Source: Nelumbo lutea (taxonomy: Eukaryota > Streptophyta > Magnoliopsida > Proteales > Nelumbonaceae). Taken from it: a stretch of DNA of 64,000 nt. Shown here one piece after another: positions 10,451 to 23,537 of this stretch. The translations under genes and the position numbers were made by a program. Under the pieces are notes generated by a model. That model did not search any database, was not told where the DNA came from, and saw only the letters and a program-made list of their open reading frames with translations. The stretch's first letter is position 1. The number at the start of each line of letters is the position of its first letter. Location: the NCBI GenBank assembly GCA_022828595.1, contig JAKGHH010000008.1, positions 28,140,378 to 28,204,377 on the forward strand, in the 5' to 3' direction.

Positions 10451-11283
10451 GAGGCCCCCCTGTACTAGTCGTCCGAGGCAGCCGTTCTTCACCTTCAGAA
10501 GTGAACTTTTCCGGTCATCGTGCACCCCCATCTGCTAGAGCGGCTTCCGGGTGACGTTTAACAGTGAAAGACGTTAACGTCTTTCTTATATTGAAATGAA
10601 TTTCTTTTTTAATAGAAAGTTGATTGGTCCATCTCATCCGATACGATATAGAGAGATACTTTTTCATATCATAAATTTTCCCTTAAAAAATGGGAGCAAA
10701 CCACTTCTAAAATGTTATTTCCTAAATTAATAGAAAGTCACATGTCTGAATAGAGGGGCTCTAATCGACCACATTATTATAGAACCAATTTCAAATAAAC
10801 CCTCTAATGACATGTCATGTACCCATAACCAACTGGAGTAGCAATATAGGGCATCTTGTTGATCATTAAAATCAACAACTCTGCTTAGTATGTAATTTGA
10901 CAATAAACTTAAAAATTTGGTAAATCAACACATTTAGGGGTGTTCTATAATGGGAATTCTTTTCCCTGTTGCTGGTTTCAAAAGCAAATAAAGTAATCTA
11001 GTTTGAAATCTGATTGTTTTTTAAACAAAAATACAAAAAAAGAACATGTCTTTGGTTGTGTATGTGTGTGTGTTTTTTTTTTTCAAAACTGAAACTACAA
11101 ATATGTTTTTGAATTTCTGGTTTCAAAGTCATGTTTTCATCCATTTGTTTGCACTCTTCCTAAATGGAGCCCTAGATAATGATTATATGACAAATTTACA
11201 AGCTTACCACGAGAAACACAAGTATGAGACAAGATAAATGCTTGTAATCGGTTTTGGTCTTAATAGGTATGCAATAACCAAAA
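10451..11283. other. Intergenic, no gene seen
   Basis: No coding region was recognised. Around 10640-10690 there is the inverted partner of the 6236-6261 phrase. The rest is AT-rich with no clear element ends. Confidence 0.45.
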
Positions 11284-11524
11284 CAAGGTTCAAAGTACCA
11301 ATATGTATCGACCCGTATCGGTCGATATGTATCATGCCAAGAGTTTCCCGATATGCCCCTGCAGGGGTTGTATCAGGTTAGACCATGGTTCAGAGGGTAG
11401 CCAGGACTTAAATCAACCCCTTTGAATCGATTTTGAAAATAAAATAAAAAATCATAAAATAAGCATCAACACAGGTCGATACACCCTACCGACGTATTAG
11501 TTTGTGTTGATATTTAGAACCTTG
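11284..11524. mobile_element. hAT-superfamily MITE (241 bp)
   Basis: Terminal inverted repeats CAAGGTTC at 11284 and its imperfect partner ending AACCTTG at 11524. The 8-mer AACCAAAA is present exactly on both sides (11276-11283 and 11525-11532), an 8-bp duplication as made by hAT transposases. There is no coding capacity. The interior carries GTATCG/CGATAC phrases shared with the next element. Confidence 0.85.
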
Positions 11525-11603
11525 AACCAAAATGGTCGTGAGTCAATTATAATTGGAACAAATAAATGCAGACCAAGAGCTTATATAATTCAGTTGTGGG
11601 GAC

Positions 11604-12890
11604 CAAGGTTCAAAGTATTGGAAATGCCAAGTGTATTGAAAAGACAAATTTAAGAGACGTATCGCGATATCCTTTGAATATACATGGGTACGAATGAAAA
11701 ATTAAGATACCCATGGAAACAGTATAAATATTCCAATAAGTCATAAATATACATCAGTAATATTAAATATAGGGCCTAAATGAGTTATATATACATAAAA
11801 AACGCATTCTATAAGTGATTTTTATGAAAAAATATATCATAATCAACATATAGAAATAAAAGGGTATACGTTAATAAGGTTATAACTACACAAATATAAG
11901 CTTAATAATTAATTAGTAAAACATTTTCTTATTCAAACAATTATTTTCTTTTTATTATAAATAAATAAATAAATAAAATGTAATAGAAAATAATTTTATG
12001 GATGTGATAGATCATCCATAGATTTACAGTATGGTAAGTATTATGCTTAGACCACACCAAAACTTACAAAAAAAATGTTTTACAATAAATTTCAATAGAT
12101 CTATGAATTAAAAATTATAAAAATACATTTTTTATTCTAAAATAACAAAAAGTTTTAAAAGAAATATTTACATTTTACAAAAAAAATAAATATTTTACAT
12201 TTTACAAAAAATAAATATTTCTCATTTTTAGTAATGAAAATAAATATTTTTATTCCAAAAATTCTAAAAATAAAAATGAATATTTTAGAAATTTCAATAG
12301 ATTTGTGGATATGGTAGATCACCCATAAATCTATGACACAATTATTCTTCATGGGCATATTACACCAAAAATATAAAATTTTATTTTTTGTTGTTATTTT
12401 ATATTTTTCCTAAATTTTCTTCAATAAATTAAATAGATTCATTTAAAGCATAAAATATTGTAACATAATATCAAATAAATTGAAAAAAAAATATTCATTT
12501 TTGCAACTTTTGTAAAAGGTTGAAAAAACTCTAAAAATATTGAGTTGTGGAGGTTGGTTTTTGGGTGTTTTTTTAAGATTTTATAATTTAAGAATGTGTA
12601 GGGATGATTTGGTGAGTTTGAGAGAGAAAGAAGACTTGGAAAGAGTTAGAATTTTTTTTTTCTCAAACATTTTTAATTCATTCTTTGCCTATAAGAATTT
12701 GTACTGTATTGGCTGATACACCCCAATAAGGTTACAATACGGCCTTGATACACCCCGATACAAGTTTGATACGGTCACGATATGGGGTCAATACGACAAA
12801 AAAACATGATACAAATGGTTTTGTGGCGTTTCCAGTATTGACCCCTTAAAGGTACGATACATATGGGTGATGCATTGCAAAACTTTGAAC
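11604..12890. mobile_element. hAT-like non-autonomous element (about 1.29 kb)
   Basis: The left end CAAGGTTCAAAGTATTGG matches the left end of the MITE at 11284, and the right end reads CAAAACTTTGAAC, its inverted partner lacking the last bases. The interior is very AT-rich with no transposase frame; both ends carry clusters of GATACG/CGATAC phrases. No 8-bp duplication was found, so the right end is probably eroded. Confidence 0.55.
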
Positions 12891-13580
12891 GAACAATCTC
12901 TTGGAGACGATGGGATTTATCATTATTCTCAAGACAAGAAAATGAGCCCAAGATTATCCTTAGAACGCCATTGTATAAGGTCTTGGTGCGGAGAATACAA
13001 ATATTGGTTCACTTTTGTCTTAAATTTCGCTTTACTTTGTTTTAGGTTTCATCTCACATTTTTATTTTCAATGCAAACAAGCAAAATAGGAAAGAAATTG
13101 AATTGAATGTAAATCACTATTTGCACTCCCTTATATTTGCATCAATCCAAATGAAATTACATGGCAAACATAGTTACTAACTAATGGTGGACGTGCCAAA
13201 GCCTATAAACAAAATGGAAAAGTACGACCAAGCCCAATGCAGATTTTTGAATTCCATTGCAGAGTTATAAATATTCAAAATGTCAAAAATCTCACTTTAG
13301 ATATCAATGCCTGCGCTTAAATTGGCATCAATTCCAAATTAGCACCCACCCCAATTGTACTTTGAGCCTAAAAATTTTGACCCTAGGTTGAACTGTCATT
13401 CTCCCTAAACAAAACAGTAGTACATTCCAAGATATGATGACCGTGAGATTTTGAAAACCTTGCGAGGTGTACTATTCTTTTGGGAGCTCATATTACCTAT
13501 GACCGTGGTCGTAAAATAATTCTGTGACCTTGGATGAAAAAATGAACACGTCACAATTTGCAATTAATTCAACGCATCAC

Positions 13581-13627
13581 ATAATAATAATAATAATATA
13601 TTATTATTATTATTATTATTATTATTT
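13581..13627. repeat. (AAT)n/(ATT)n microsatellite
   Basis: Runs of ATA/AAT pass directly into runs of TTA/ATT, forming a short palindromic microsatellite. Confidence 0.9.
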
Positions 13628-16069
13628 CAAATGGTGGCATGCTCACAATTCACCAGTGGGTCCTTGAATTGTTATGTGGTCACAAAGATTTGGTCCTCAC
13701 AATATCATCTTCACACTGTTTTCACAGTCACTTGTTACTGTACATTAAAAATATCTCCCACGAAAATATATAAATATGAAGGTGTTCAATACACAGCTTC
13801 AAAAGGTGAGGACAATTTTGTCCAAAGGACTAATGACAAATACAACCAACCGTATTGACAGTGATGCATAGTAAATTATTGACTGCATTAATCACAAATC
13901 CAATAAAATCCCATGATAAGGGTACCTTATGATGGAAGGGAATGCATTGGATTGATTAGCCACAAAACCAAGGTCCCATGAATAGGAGTGTTCGTTATAC
14001 GGTCCAAACCACCAAATCAAACCAAATTGAAACCGGCGGTTTGGTCTTATTTGGATTAATCTTAACTTTCAATTTACAGTTTCGGTTCAGTTTAAAAGCT
14101 TTAACCAGTCAACCTCCTCCTCTCCATGTGAATTTTGATGAAAACCCATATGATCGGTTCCCACTTTTATGATGTTGGGCTTTCTTTTTCTCTTTTGACA
14201 AATGATGTTGGGGGGTTGATTGATTGCAAGTTTTTTCAATACTAGTCGGGATCCGTGTGATGCTTGGGCTTTGTTAAACAAAATTGAAGTACTTAAATGT
14301 ACCCTGTATATTACAGTTAATATACCCTAAACTTAAATGTACCCTAAATTTTACAGTTAATTATACCCTGTATATTTACGAAAGTACTTAAATGTATCCT
14401 AAACTTTCAAAACTTTTTATATATCTTGTAATATGGCCCCACATAACACAAATTAGCCATAAATTAAAAAAGTGTTAGAGCTATTAGATATGCCATTAAT
14501 TTTTTATAATTCCATTTTTACCCTTGTTCTTCCTTCCTCCCCTCTCCAAACCGAATATTCAATAAGAAAAAGTCAGATTGTCAAAGACAACCAGATCTGA
14601 TGAGAATAAATCAAGAGGCATAGTCATAGATCTAGAACAAGATAAATTTAAAACAAAAACAAAGTAGATGGAATGTTGAAAATATTGTTCATTCGTCAAG
14701 GAAATGTTATTTGAAGAAAATAAGAAGAAAAGCGACAACATTAAAGAAGGTATTTGAAAAGAAAAAGGAACCAAACCTCTAATACCTTTGATTCTGCACC
14801 AACCTAGAATGGCAATTATATGATCAAATCCCATTGCTTCATTCTTTTCTTAAACACCTCCCAAGAATTACAACTATTCTAACATCCGTACCGGTTAATA
14901 AACTCCTTTTGCCTTTAATAAACACCTTCTCCAACCCAAACTGACCCATTCTAACAAATAAAAATAATAAAGAACCAATTTTATTGGTTACTCCAAAGGT
15001 GGAGTGCGGTGAGAGTTGAAGTTGTACCATTTTGTATCCTCATAAAGACTTACAACCAGAATCACTTGAGTGAGATCCTTGCTGATTTCACTCATTTAAA
15101 GTTTTTGTACAATCTGTACCTCTAATTGTGCAGTCTTCGATGAATTGGAACATTTTCTAAAGATCAATAAAAGACATTGGTGGCCCCTTCAATGAATTAG
15201 AACTTACTCAAAAAACAAAAACATTCTTTATCCAAGTGATGACTAGGCAATTCAACTATCCAAATCAAATTGGCCACCCCATGAATAGATAATAAAATTT
15301 TTAAATATAAATAAATATAGAAAATTACAAAAATTTAGAAAAAAAATAGGCACATTTATGATATTTTTTATTAATCAAATTAAAAAACAAGTGTAACAGA
15401 CGAGTTATTTTTATTGATGATGAAAATGAAATATATAATCTAAAACAAACAAAAAGTGAAATTATTTTCCTATTTAGCAAAGATCAATAGTTAAACTTTT
15501 GGTTCAAATTTGTCAACCTTTAATGTCATAATTAAATAATAAAAATTAATAAAATATAAAAACATAATAATAAAAAATACATAAGTTTTACAAAAAAAAA
15601 TGGGCACGTGTATAATATCATATATTTAACATATTAAACAAAAAAATAAGTGTAACTAACAGTATTATTTTTACACACATGGAAATAAAAAATTATAGAA
15701 AATTTTGAACACATCTATAACTCCATATTTACACTACTATTGAAAATATGAATAAAATTGTGAAACTTTCTTTTGACTAAAATACTCATTTTTTATTCTA
15801 ATCTCTATTTAATTGTGAGGTCTAAATTATAGTTTGAACTATAATTTTTACTTCATTAAATTCCCCCTCTTTAAATCTTACATTTTTTATAAATAAATAA
15901 AAAAGTATAAACTAAGAATATAAAATATTACAAAAAGAAGAGCCTAGCCAAGTAGGTATGCCTGCTAATGATACCCAAAACTTTGTAGCCCAATATGTTG
16001 TGCTTATGTAATCAAATTTGGATTTTGCAATCTACATTTGATTAATAATGAAGCACAAAGAATATAAAG

Positions 16070-16073
<4 letters not shown>

Positions 16074-16113
<40 letters not shown>
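16074..16113. repeat. (TA)n microsatellite
   Basis: About 20 uninterrupted TA units. Confidence 0.9.
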
Positions 16114-16115
<2 letters not shown>

Positions 16116-16344
16116 TTGCATCATAGTCAAACCCTAATATATATAAATATAATAACCTTCTAAGTTTCACCCCAATAGAATGTTTAAATCGTATTAAAAA
16201 TCGGACCAGACAGTTTGATCTGAATTCTTCTTTGAACCAAATTGGCCTGGACCATGGAGTTTGAGAACAATCACTGAGGACATTAATGTTATCCAATTAA
16301 AATGAACAATAGATTCAGGTTTGTGCATGCGTCGGGCTAAAATT

Positions 16345-18762
16345 AATTTCCTTCTTTTTTTGGTGAAAAGAGCGACTCATTCAGAAACAAGAGAACAACA
16401 GAAACAGATACAACAAAAGGCAAAAGCAAAACACTCATAGACTTAAACTTGCAACATAGGAAAAGAAATGACAACACACCTGCAACAAACAAGGAAGAGA
16501 AACATAACCAAGAAAAAAAAATAGAAAAGAGGAGACACACACAACAACTACCGCCGAAAACTTAAGTTCTTTACTAACTTGATCAAACACCACAAAGTCC
16601 ACCAACCATCTAGGATTAGTTTCAGTGAAATAGCTCTGAGAAGACAAACCATGGATAGCTAGCTTATGTGTCACCCCATTAGTAGAGCAAGGGACCCAAC
16701 AAAAATCAAAAGATCTTCCTTGAATCAGCTTCCTTAAATCTATGCATAAAACCAACAAATCACGGTGGAAATTTAAATCACAATAAAAAAGATTGTCTAT
16801 TAGAGATTTACAGTCTGATTCAAAAACCACTACTTCCAAATTTAAATCAATTGCAGTTTTCACTGCCTCAAATAAGGGTTTGGCTTTTGCAGTCAAAGAA
16901 GAAGAAGCTTGGACCTGACTAGCCTTTGCAAAAAGACGTAAACCTGTAGAATCTCTAAAAACAAAACCCACTGAAACTTTCCTTAGATTTCGAAAGCCAC
17001 TATCCACATTTGCTTTGGCATAACTCGCTTTGGTGGAACCCAAAAAGATGAAGTGATCTTTGAACACAACTTTGCTCTTGAAGAGCTTTCCAATCTCAGA
17101 GGCAAGTTCTGAGATCTCTCAACTATAAATCTGTGAATAAAAGAGATGACATCCAAAGGATTAGAATCAATTTTTTCATAATAGAAAGCATTCCTATCTT
17201 TCCAAATTTCCCACAAGCAGATAGCACAGTTAGCTAGGATATCAGAATTTTTTTAATCCGATCTCATTTAACAAAAGCATGAACCAACTATCAAACCTGG
17301 CCATATGGATGAGCTATTGTAGGTCAATCCTGATACCTGCCCCTAACTAGATGCACCTAGCTTTATCACAATACACTAGAGCATGCAAAGTGGATTTAGC
17401 ATGATGGTTACATCTTTCACAAGTGGAGGATGAAGCTATTTTTCTATTACATAGATTCACCTTAACTGCAGTGTTGTTCAAGCAACATTTCCATAGGAAA
17501 TTTAAAAATGTTGGCTCTACTTGAATCATCCAAATTGCATTTCATCCTTCATGAGTGATCCTTGAAGTTTGAATTGCAAAATTCCTATTACCCTAATTTT
17601 TGAAAGCTATTGAATAGGCTGACTTGAAATAGAACAAACCCTTCTTGTTTGGATTCCATACCAATCTGTCTTCCCATAGATTTTCAACGAGGTCAATCTG
17701 CATAATTTTTTCAACAAGGGTAGGAGTGAATAAAGAGTTTAGTTTTTCAAGGTTCCATTCCTTGTTTTCTTGGTTTATAAGGTCAAAAACCAAGTCAATG
17801 TTGCTTAGCCTTGGTCTTGGACCTACAAGCTTAAAACCAATAACATATGAAATCCAAGGGTCATCCCAAATTCTTATGTTAGTTCTTCTATTAATTTTCT
17901 AAACTGTCCCTTTCTCAATCACACCCCTCCCTTCCAACACACTCTTCCACCCCCCTAGGATTGCCCTCTTCTACCTTTGGCCTTTAAGAAGTGATCATTT
18001 GGAAAATATTTAGCTTTCATGGATTGAGCCCAAAGGCTAGAAGAGTCAAAACAAATCTTCCAAGCTAATTTTGAGAGAAGGGCAATATTAAAAGTATGCG
18101 GATCTCAAAAGCCCAACCCCCCCCCCCCCCCAAAACCCTTGTTCTCACAAATTTTATCCCAAGACACCCATCTCACTTTCTTTTATCCTCTAAGTTCCCC
18201 CCACCAAAAGCTTTTTTGGACCTTACTGATATTGTTACAAGTTTTCTTTGCAACAAGAAACAAGACATACAATAGGTAGGGACAGCTGTGATTATTGATT
18301 TGAGCAACACTTCTTTCACAGCTTGAGAGAGAAGAGCATTCCTCCAGCCCCTGGCCTTGTTTGCAACTTTTACAGTTAGATGTTCAAAAAGTTGATACTT
18401 CCTTCTATCTATTAAAGGATAGGTTCCTAAATAGATAGATGGATTATATACCTTTCTAACATGAAGCTTATATGCCACCAGCCTTTTAAGTCTAGGATGC
18501 ATGTTGGGACTAAAGAAGACTTTGGATTTTGAGTAGTTCACCTGTAGGCCAGAGGCTTTCTCACAGGAGCAAATAACCTCCAATAATGCTCCTCCTTCTA
18601 AATCAACCTTGGCAAAGACATTGCTGTCATGTACAAAAAACAAATGAGAGATGACTGGAGCTTGCTTGCAAATCTTGACACTAGAAAACCTTTTAGCTCT
18701 AAGTAAGCCATTTAATAAAGAGGAGAAAACATCGGAACATAACAAGAATAAATAAGGGGAGA
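16345..18762 (-). pseudogene. LINE-B ORF2 remnant (RT C-terminal half, zf-RVT, RNase H)
   Basis: Reading leftward: the reverse transcriptase resumes at a GDP-like LSPYLF motif near 18740-18762, then the palm (HLFFVHDSNVF, about 18620-18650, with one catalytic Asp altered to His), the thumb region with YLGTYPL and WRNALLSQA, a zinc-binding zf-RVT segment with CERCNHHAKSTLHALVYC (about 17350-17440), and an RNase H domain with VDSGFRN, FESDCKSLI and a C-terminal WVPCSTNGVTHKLA (about 16650-17010). Stops and shifts break it into five pieces. Its 5' half is missing at an abrupt junction with the Tat-type element. Confidence 0.8.
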
Positions 18763-18887
18763 GAGGATCGTCGGTACAACCGTTCGTCTATTATGACGTA
18801 TTTGGCTATCTGGCGCTGCACCCTCTTGGCTGCATTGCGGTCCGCAGGGCGGGTTCGATCTAGCAAGAAGCTCGCGAGCGGGTCAAT

Positions 18888-19448
18888 CTAGCTCGGCTCT
18901 GCTTCAAGGACGGGAGCGATCTCCTCTGCCCCACCGATAATGCTAAGCCGAGGTAAGTCCTCTATGTACACGGTTCTCATGGTGTTGTGACTCGTGCTGG
19001 CTAACCGGGACAGTGCGTCGGCCTCAGTGTTCTCTGACCTCGGGATTTGCCTGATGGAGTGTGATTGGAAGTTGAGCAGAGCCTCCTTTACTTTTGTCAA
19101 GTATGCGATCATAGTGAGCTCGCGTGCTTCGTGTTCGCTCATAACCTGGTTGACCACGAGCTGGGAATCACTGCAGATAACTATGTGCTTTGCTCTTACC
19201 TTTTGCACTAGGTTTAGTCCGGCTATTAGTGCCTCGTACTCCGCCTCGTTGTTGGATGCCACGAACTCAAAGTGTAGTGCGTATTCCAATTTCGTGCCAC
19301 CCGGGCCACGTAGGACTATACCAGCCCCGCTGCCCTGCTGGTTCGAGGAGCCATCTACGTGAAGGATCCATGGCTCTTCATCCCAGTTCGCATTTGGCCT
19401 AACCAGGAGAGATGTCACACTAGCTGCTACTTCACAGGGTTCAGACAC
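18888..19448 (-). CDS. Second (archaeal-type) RNase H domain of the Tat element, open fragment
   Basis: A 186-codon open fragment with all RNase H landmarks: LHVDGSSNQQGSGAG (first Asp, about residue 31), NNEAEYEAL (Glu, about residue 68), CSDSQLVV (Asp, about residue 93) and ENTEADALSRLA (last Asp, about residue 148). An additional RNase H of this kind, placed between RNase H and integrase, is the mark of Tat elements. It is the best preserved part of this element, but it sits in a dead polyprotein and no start of its own is implied. Confidence 0.75.
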   Translation of the reverse strand: MSEPCEVAASVTSLLVRPNANWDEEPWILHVDGSSNQQGSGAGIVLRGPGGTKLEYALHFEFVASNNEAEYEALIAGLNLVQKVRAKHIVICSDSQLVVNQVMSEHEARELTMIAYLTKVKEALLNFQSHSIRQIPRSENTEADALSRLASTSHNTMRTVYIEDLPRLSIIGGAEEIAPVLEAEPS

Positions 19449-19979
19449 TATTGGCTTGGGAGCTCCGGGCTCACCCGAACTGGGGATCTTGGGCTCAATC
19501 GGCCCAGGGACTTCGAGGCTAAACGTGCACTCGATGATAAAATCTGCTAAGGCTTGGGCCTTAATAGCAGTTTGTGGCTTATACTAGAGATCGTACTCGC
19601 TGAGCTCGATGGCCCACTTCGTTAGCCAACCGGAAACCTCAGGCTTGAGTAAGACTTGCCTCAGAAGTTTGTCGGTCAATCTAATGACAGTGTGAGCTTG
19701 GAAATATGGGCGGAGTTTTCGAACTGCAATTACTAGTGCATATGCTAGCTTTTCTATCTACGGGTATTTCATCTCTGCTCCCTGCAGAATTTTACTAACA
19801 TAATAGACGGGCCGCTGGACCCGATCTACTTCTTTTATTAGTATCGAACTGACCACCTCGTCGCTTGCCGAGAGGTACAGTTCTAAGACCTCGCCTTCCT
19901 CGGGCCTGGCTAAGGTTGGCACAGTGGTGAGGTAGCTTTTTAGCTCGTCGAACGCAAACTAGCAGTCTTGGGTCCATTC
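19449..19979 (-). pseudogene. Tat-type RNase H remnant
   Basis: Follows the reverse transcriptase in the same frame with the expected ELYLSASDEVVSS, RPVYYVSKIL and VLLKPEVSGWLTKWAIEL motifs. TAG codons lie at 19959-19961, 19758-19760 and 19584-19586. Confidence 0.7.
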
Positions 19980-20885
19980 GAACCCTTTGCCTTTGATTGC
20001 CTTAAAGAAAGGTAGATAGCGGTTTGCCGATTTGGACATGAAGCGGCTCAGAGCGGCTATGCGGCTGTTTAGCCTCTAAACTTCTTTTACTTTTCGAGGT
20101 GGTCTCATATCTAGGATGACCTTTATCTTATCCAGGTTGGCCTCAATACCGTGCTGGTTGACAATGTACCCTAGAAACTTACCCGAGGTGACACCGAAGA
20201 CACATTTGTTGGGGTTCAGTTTCATGCTAAATTGACGTAGAATTTGGAAGACAAAATCTAAGTCTTGTATTAATTCCTGTGAAAACTGCGTCTTGACGAC
20301 CATATCGTCTACATAACATTCTATTTTTGTGCCAATTAAGGGCCAAAAGAGCTTATTTACAAGTCTCTAGAAAGTTGCCCCAGCCTTCTTTAGTCCGAAT
20401 GGCATGAACTTGTAGCAGTACAGGTCGAACTCGGTTATGAAGCTGATTTTTTCCTCATCGGACTGGTCCATCCTGATTTGGTTGTAGCCTGAGTAGGCGT
20501 CCAAGAAGCTTAGCAACTCATGTCCCGAGGTCGCGTCCACTAGGCGGTCAATTCTAGGGAGGGGGAAGCAGTCTTTTGGGCAAGCTCGGTTCAGGTCAGT
20601 GTAATCGACGCACATGCGCCACTTGCCGTTTGCCTTTTTCACCAGTACTGGGTTGACTACCCAGCTCGAGTAATGAACTTCCCTTATGAAGCCTGTTGCG
20701 AGGAGCTTTTCGACCTCCTCGTCGAACGCCCTCCAGCGTTCTGGGGCTAAGTTGTGTTTCTTTTGTCTAATGGGTCTGACTACAGGGTCAGTATTAAGTT
20801 TGTGAGTTATAAGGTTGGGGTCAATACTGGGCATATCGGCCGTGGACCATGCAAAAATATCTAATTTTTGAAGTAAAAAACTCAC
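19980..20885 (-). pseudogene. Tat-type reverse transcriptase remnant
   Basis: Motifs in order: VVNPVLVKKANGKWRMCVDYTDLNRACPKD (cited here only by position, about 20560-20660), SFLDAYSGYNQI, FMPFGLKKAGATF, then TAG at 20367-20369, then the catalytic YVDDMVV (about 20300-20322), KCVFGV and FLGYIV, then TAG at 20076-20078. The catalytic double aspartate is intact, but the frame is not. Confidence 0.8.
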
Positions 20886-20894
20886 CAGTTCGGT

Positions 20895-21377
20895 TCATAG
20901 AGGTTCCTTGAGGGAAGCATCGATCTGTAGCATTCGAGCCAGATCCGTAGCCGAGGTCGGGATTGCGACTATTTCCTCTGTGGGTGAAGCTCGTTCCTCG
21001 CCCTGCTCCGTAGGCCGCTCCAGCTCGAGGTCGTCGGCTGCATTGGTTTTTCCCTTCAGGGCGGCAACAAAACACTTGCGGAACTCAAGCTGATCGCCCC
21101 ACGCTATCCCCACACCGAAGTCTGTAGGGAACTTCATTGCCAGATAGTAGGTGGAGACCACTGCCCGCAGAATATGCGTAATTGGCCGCCCTATTATGGC
21201 ATTGTATGGGGAGGGGGTCACGACCACCAGGAAATCGTGGTTGAGTTTGACCGCACAAGGCCATGTGCCGACTTCTACAGGTACTGTTATCTTCCCGAGG
21301 GGCCTGACTTCCTCTCCACTGAAGCCCACCAGAGGAGTGTTTGCGGGCTTCAGCTCACTTCTTCGCAATTGTAGCTA
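20895..21377 (-). pseudogene. Tat-type aspartic protease remnant
   Basis: The segment carries a protease C-terminal motif PYNAIIGRP (about 21180-21210) and a following linker typical of Tat polyproteins. The catalytic DSG-like start lies further right in a broken frame. A TAG at 21375-21377 (minus strand) interrupts the junction. Confidence 0.65.
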
Positions 21378-21817
21378 GTCAAATGCCGACTTGAAGAGGA
21401 TGTCCGCCGAACTACCTGAATCCACAAGTACGCGCCTGACTTCGAAGTTGCTGATCCTTAGTTTTATGACGAGCGCATCATCGTGGGGGTAGTGGACACC
21501 TCGCGCATCGTCTTCCGTGAAGAAAATCGGTTCTTCTATCTTTAGCTCTTTGAAGGGTTTTATTCTTCTCAGGCAGCCTCGCGAATTGACGTCCGGGCTG
21601 CTGCCGAAGTAACCCTGCTACCACCGAACCTCAAACTATCACATGGATGGTTCCCCGAACTGGCCACTCTTTCGGAGGCTGTCGTTGCAACGCTTTGGCT
21701 GGTCTGCTGCTGGATTCGGGGGCATCATTTCTATGCTCCCTTGCCGACCAGCCTTATTGTTATTATTATTATTATACTGTACAAAATTTCTCAAGTATTC
21801 ACAACGGATGAGTCCCT

Positions 21818-23446
21818 CTATCTCGTCCTGGAGATTATTACACTGTTCGGTACTATGACCATGATCTCTATGAAACTACAGTACCGATTTTTATTTCTCT
21901 TGTTTGGATTCTCCTTTAGGTGAGGTGGCCATTTTACGTATGGGGCGTCTTTGATCGTCATCAAGATCTCGGTCCGCCTCGTGTTTAACGGCGTGTAATC
22001 TGTCCGAACTGCTAAGGGAGGTCGGGACAGCTGGCTTGGCTTCGCCTCTCGGGCCGGGTTTCTTCTGTCACCTGGGTTGGAGGGCTCACCTTCTCTTTTC
22101 CTTTTCTCGACCTTGCCTTCGGTCCTTTGGTTGATCTCTTCCTCTGTTCTCATGAACTTGTCCGCAAGTTTGAGGAATTCGACCACGGTCGTAGGCTGGC
22201 TGGCTACCATGTGCCATTTAAACTCCTTGTGCGTTACTCATCTCTTGGCCGCCGCGAGCTGTATTGCGGAGTCTAATCGTGGTATCTACAAGCACGCTTC
22301 ATTGAACCGCTTGATGTAGCCCCGGATGGATTCTCCTTCTCTCTGGACTACTCTGAAGATGCTTTCCTCGGTTCTGGTGCACCGTTTGCTGGTAACGAAG
22401 TGTGCGGTGAAAACCTGCACGAACTGGGTCCAGCTTCTTATTGACCCTGGGGCTAGGTTCCTGTACCAGGTGCGGGCCACCCCCTGAAGGTGGTGGTGAA
22501 GGCTACGTACATGCATGATTTACTGGCCCTAGCGAGGTGCATTTGGGACTGGAAAGCATCGACGTGGTCGTTGGGGTCAAAGGACCCATCATACTTGTCC
22601 AAAGGTGGGAGCTTGAAGTCTCTAAGCATGGGGACTACTAGGAGTTCTAATGTGAGGGGGGAAGGAATTGAGAGATTTGGGGCAGCTTTTACCTCGTCCG
22701 AGCTCATCTCTTCCTTACCTCTGAGCTTGGGCAGGACACGGGTGGCAGTTCGACGACTTCGCCAGCGCCTTCGTTGTTGAGTGGGCTTGGTACTGGCGCT
22801 GCTGGCCTCTGTGTTGCTGAGCTCGATGGGCCCAGAATGTTGGTAGTCTGCTGCTAGGGCGCTGAATCGGTTCTCTGTGAGCGGGAACTCAGGCTTGGAG
22901 CGCCGAGGTGCTGACTTTGCGGGCGAGGTTCCTGACCCGCCTGCGAGCTGTGAGGCGTGGGTGATTTTCCTTTCCCTTCGGCCTGGCTGTTAGGGGGGTT
23001 CTAGAGTTGGGAGGCTTCTCCTCGGTCAGGGCGTCCACCCTGAGGGGAAGTAGTGATTGGTTCAGGGGTAGTTGGGGGAACTGCTGCTAATAGTGGTGTT
23101 GAGAGAGGTGGTGTAGTACTTGGTGCTATTGGAGTTGATGCTGCTGGAATTGTTGCATTTGGGCTTGCATTGCCCGCAAGCATTGCATTAGGTCGTCAAA
23201 CTGGTTCTGTTGGGTCGCCAAGGGGACAACAGTTGGTTCAGCAAAAGTTGTTTCGATAAGGAGTGGAAGAGGAATGATCATGGCATGAAGGTTTACGGGC
23301 GCCACTGTTTGTGGCGCATTCAAGCTGGGGATCCCATCCACCGGAAGGGGAATGGTGAACTGTTCGATGCACACCACGGGGACTTGGAGTTGTTCCCCTG
23401 TGGTGTTCATCTCTGTGCCACGCCCGACATTGCTGGAAGAAGCCAT
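21818..23446 (-). pseudogene. Tat-type gag remnant
   Basis: The start MASSSNVGRG lies about 75 bases downstream of the primer-binding-like site. Next come a proline- and glutamine-rich region, then a retrotransposon gag core with FDPNDHVDAFQSQM, GVARTWYRNLAPGSI and SWTQFVQVFTAHF (about 22330-22620), then a lysine-rich tail. The frame changes several times. Confidence 0.7.
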
Positions 23447-23537
23447 GAGTGTTGGGGTTTTTGGAAGAAGAACAGGTTATCAGAGTTTTAGAGGGAGGCT
23501 TTTAGAAGTGTTTCCCACAGACGACGCCAACTGATGG

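Larger units (their letters stand above)
12891..16340. other. AT-rich intergenic stretch, no gene seen
   Basis: Only short open frames without recognisable motifs. It contains a (AAT)/(ATT) microsatellite at 13581-13627, a (TA)n tract at 16074-16113, and a short repeat of the phrase ACTTAAATGTACCCT near 14290-14400. A stretch at 14020-14110 rich in GGTTTGGTC-like words looks like degraded repeat. Confidence 0.5.

Noticed and set aside
12863..13106. Overlapping open frames of 60-79 codons just after the hAT-like element, thought of as a possible exon
   Set aside because: No family motif, no matching exon nearby, and only borderline splice-like ends.
14559..15030. Two minus-strand frames (91 and 63 codons) as possible small genes
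   Set aside because: Composition follows the AT-rich background; no homology recognised and no promoter or partner exon.
18994..19550. Plus-strand frames opposite the Tat RNase H
   Set aside because: They are antisense shadows of the well-supported minus-strand RNase H domain.
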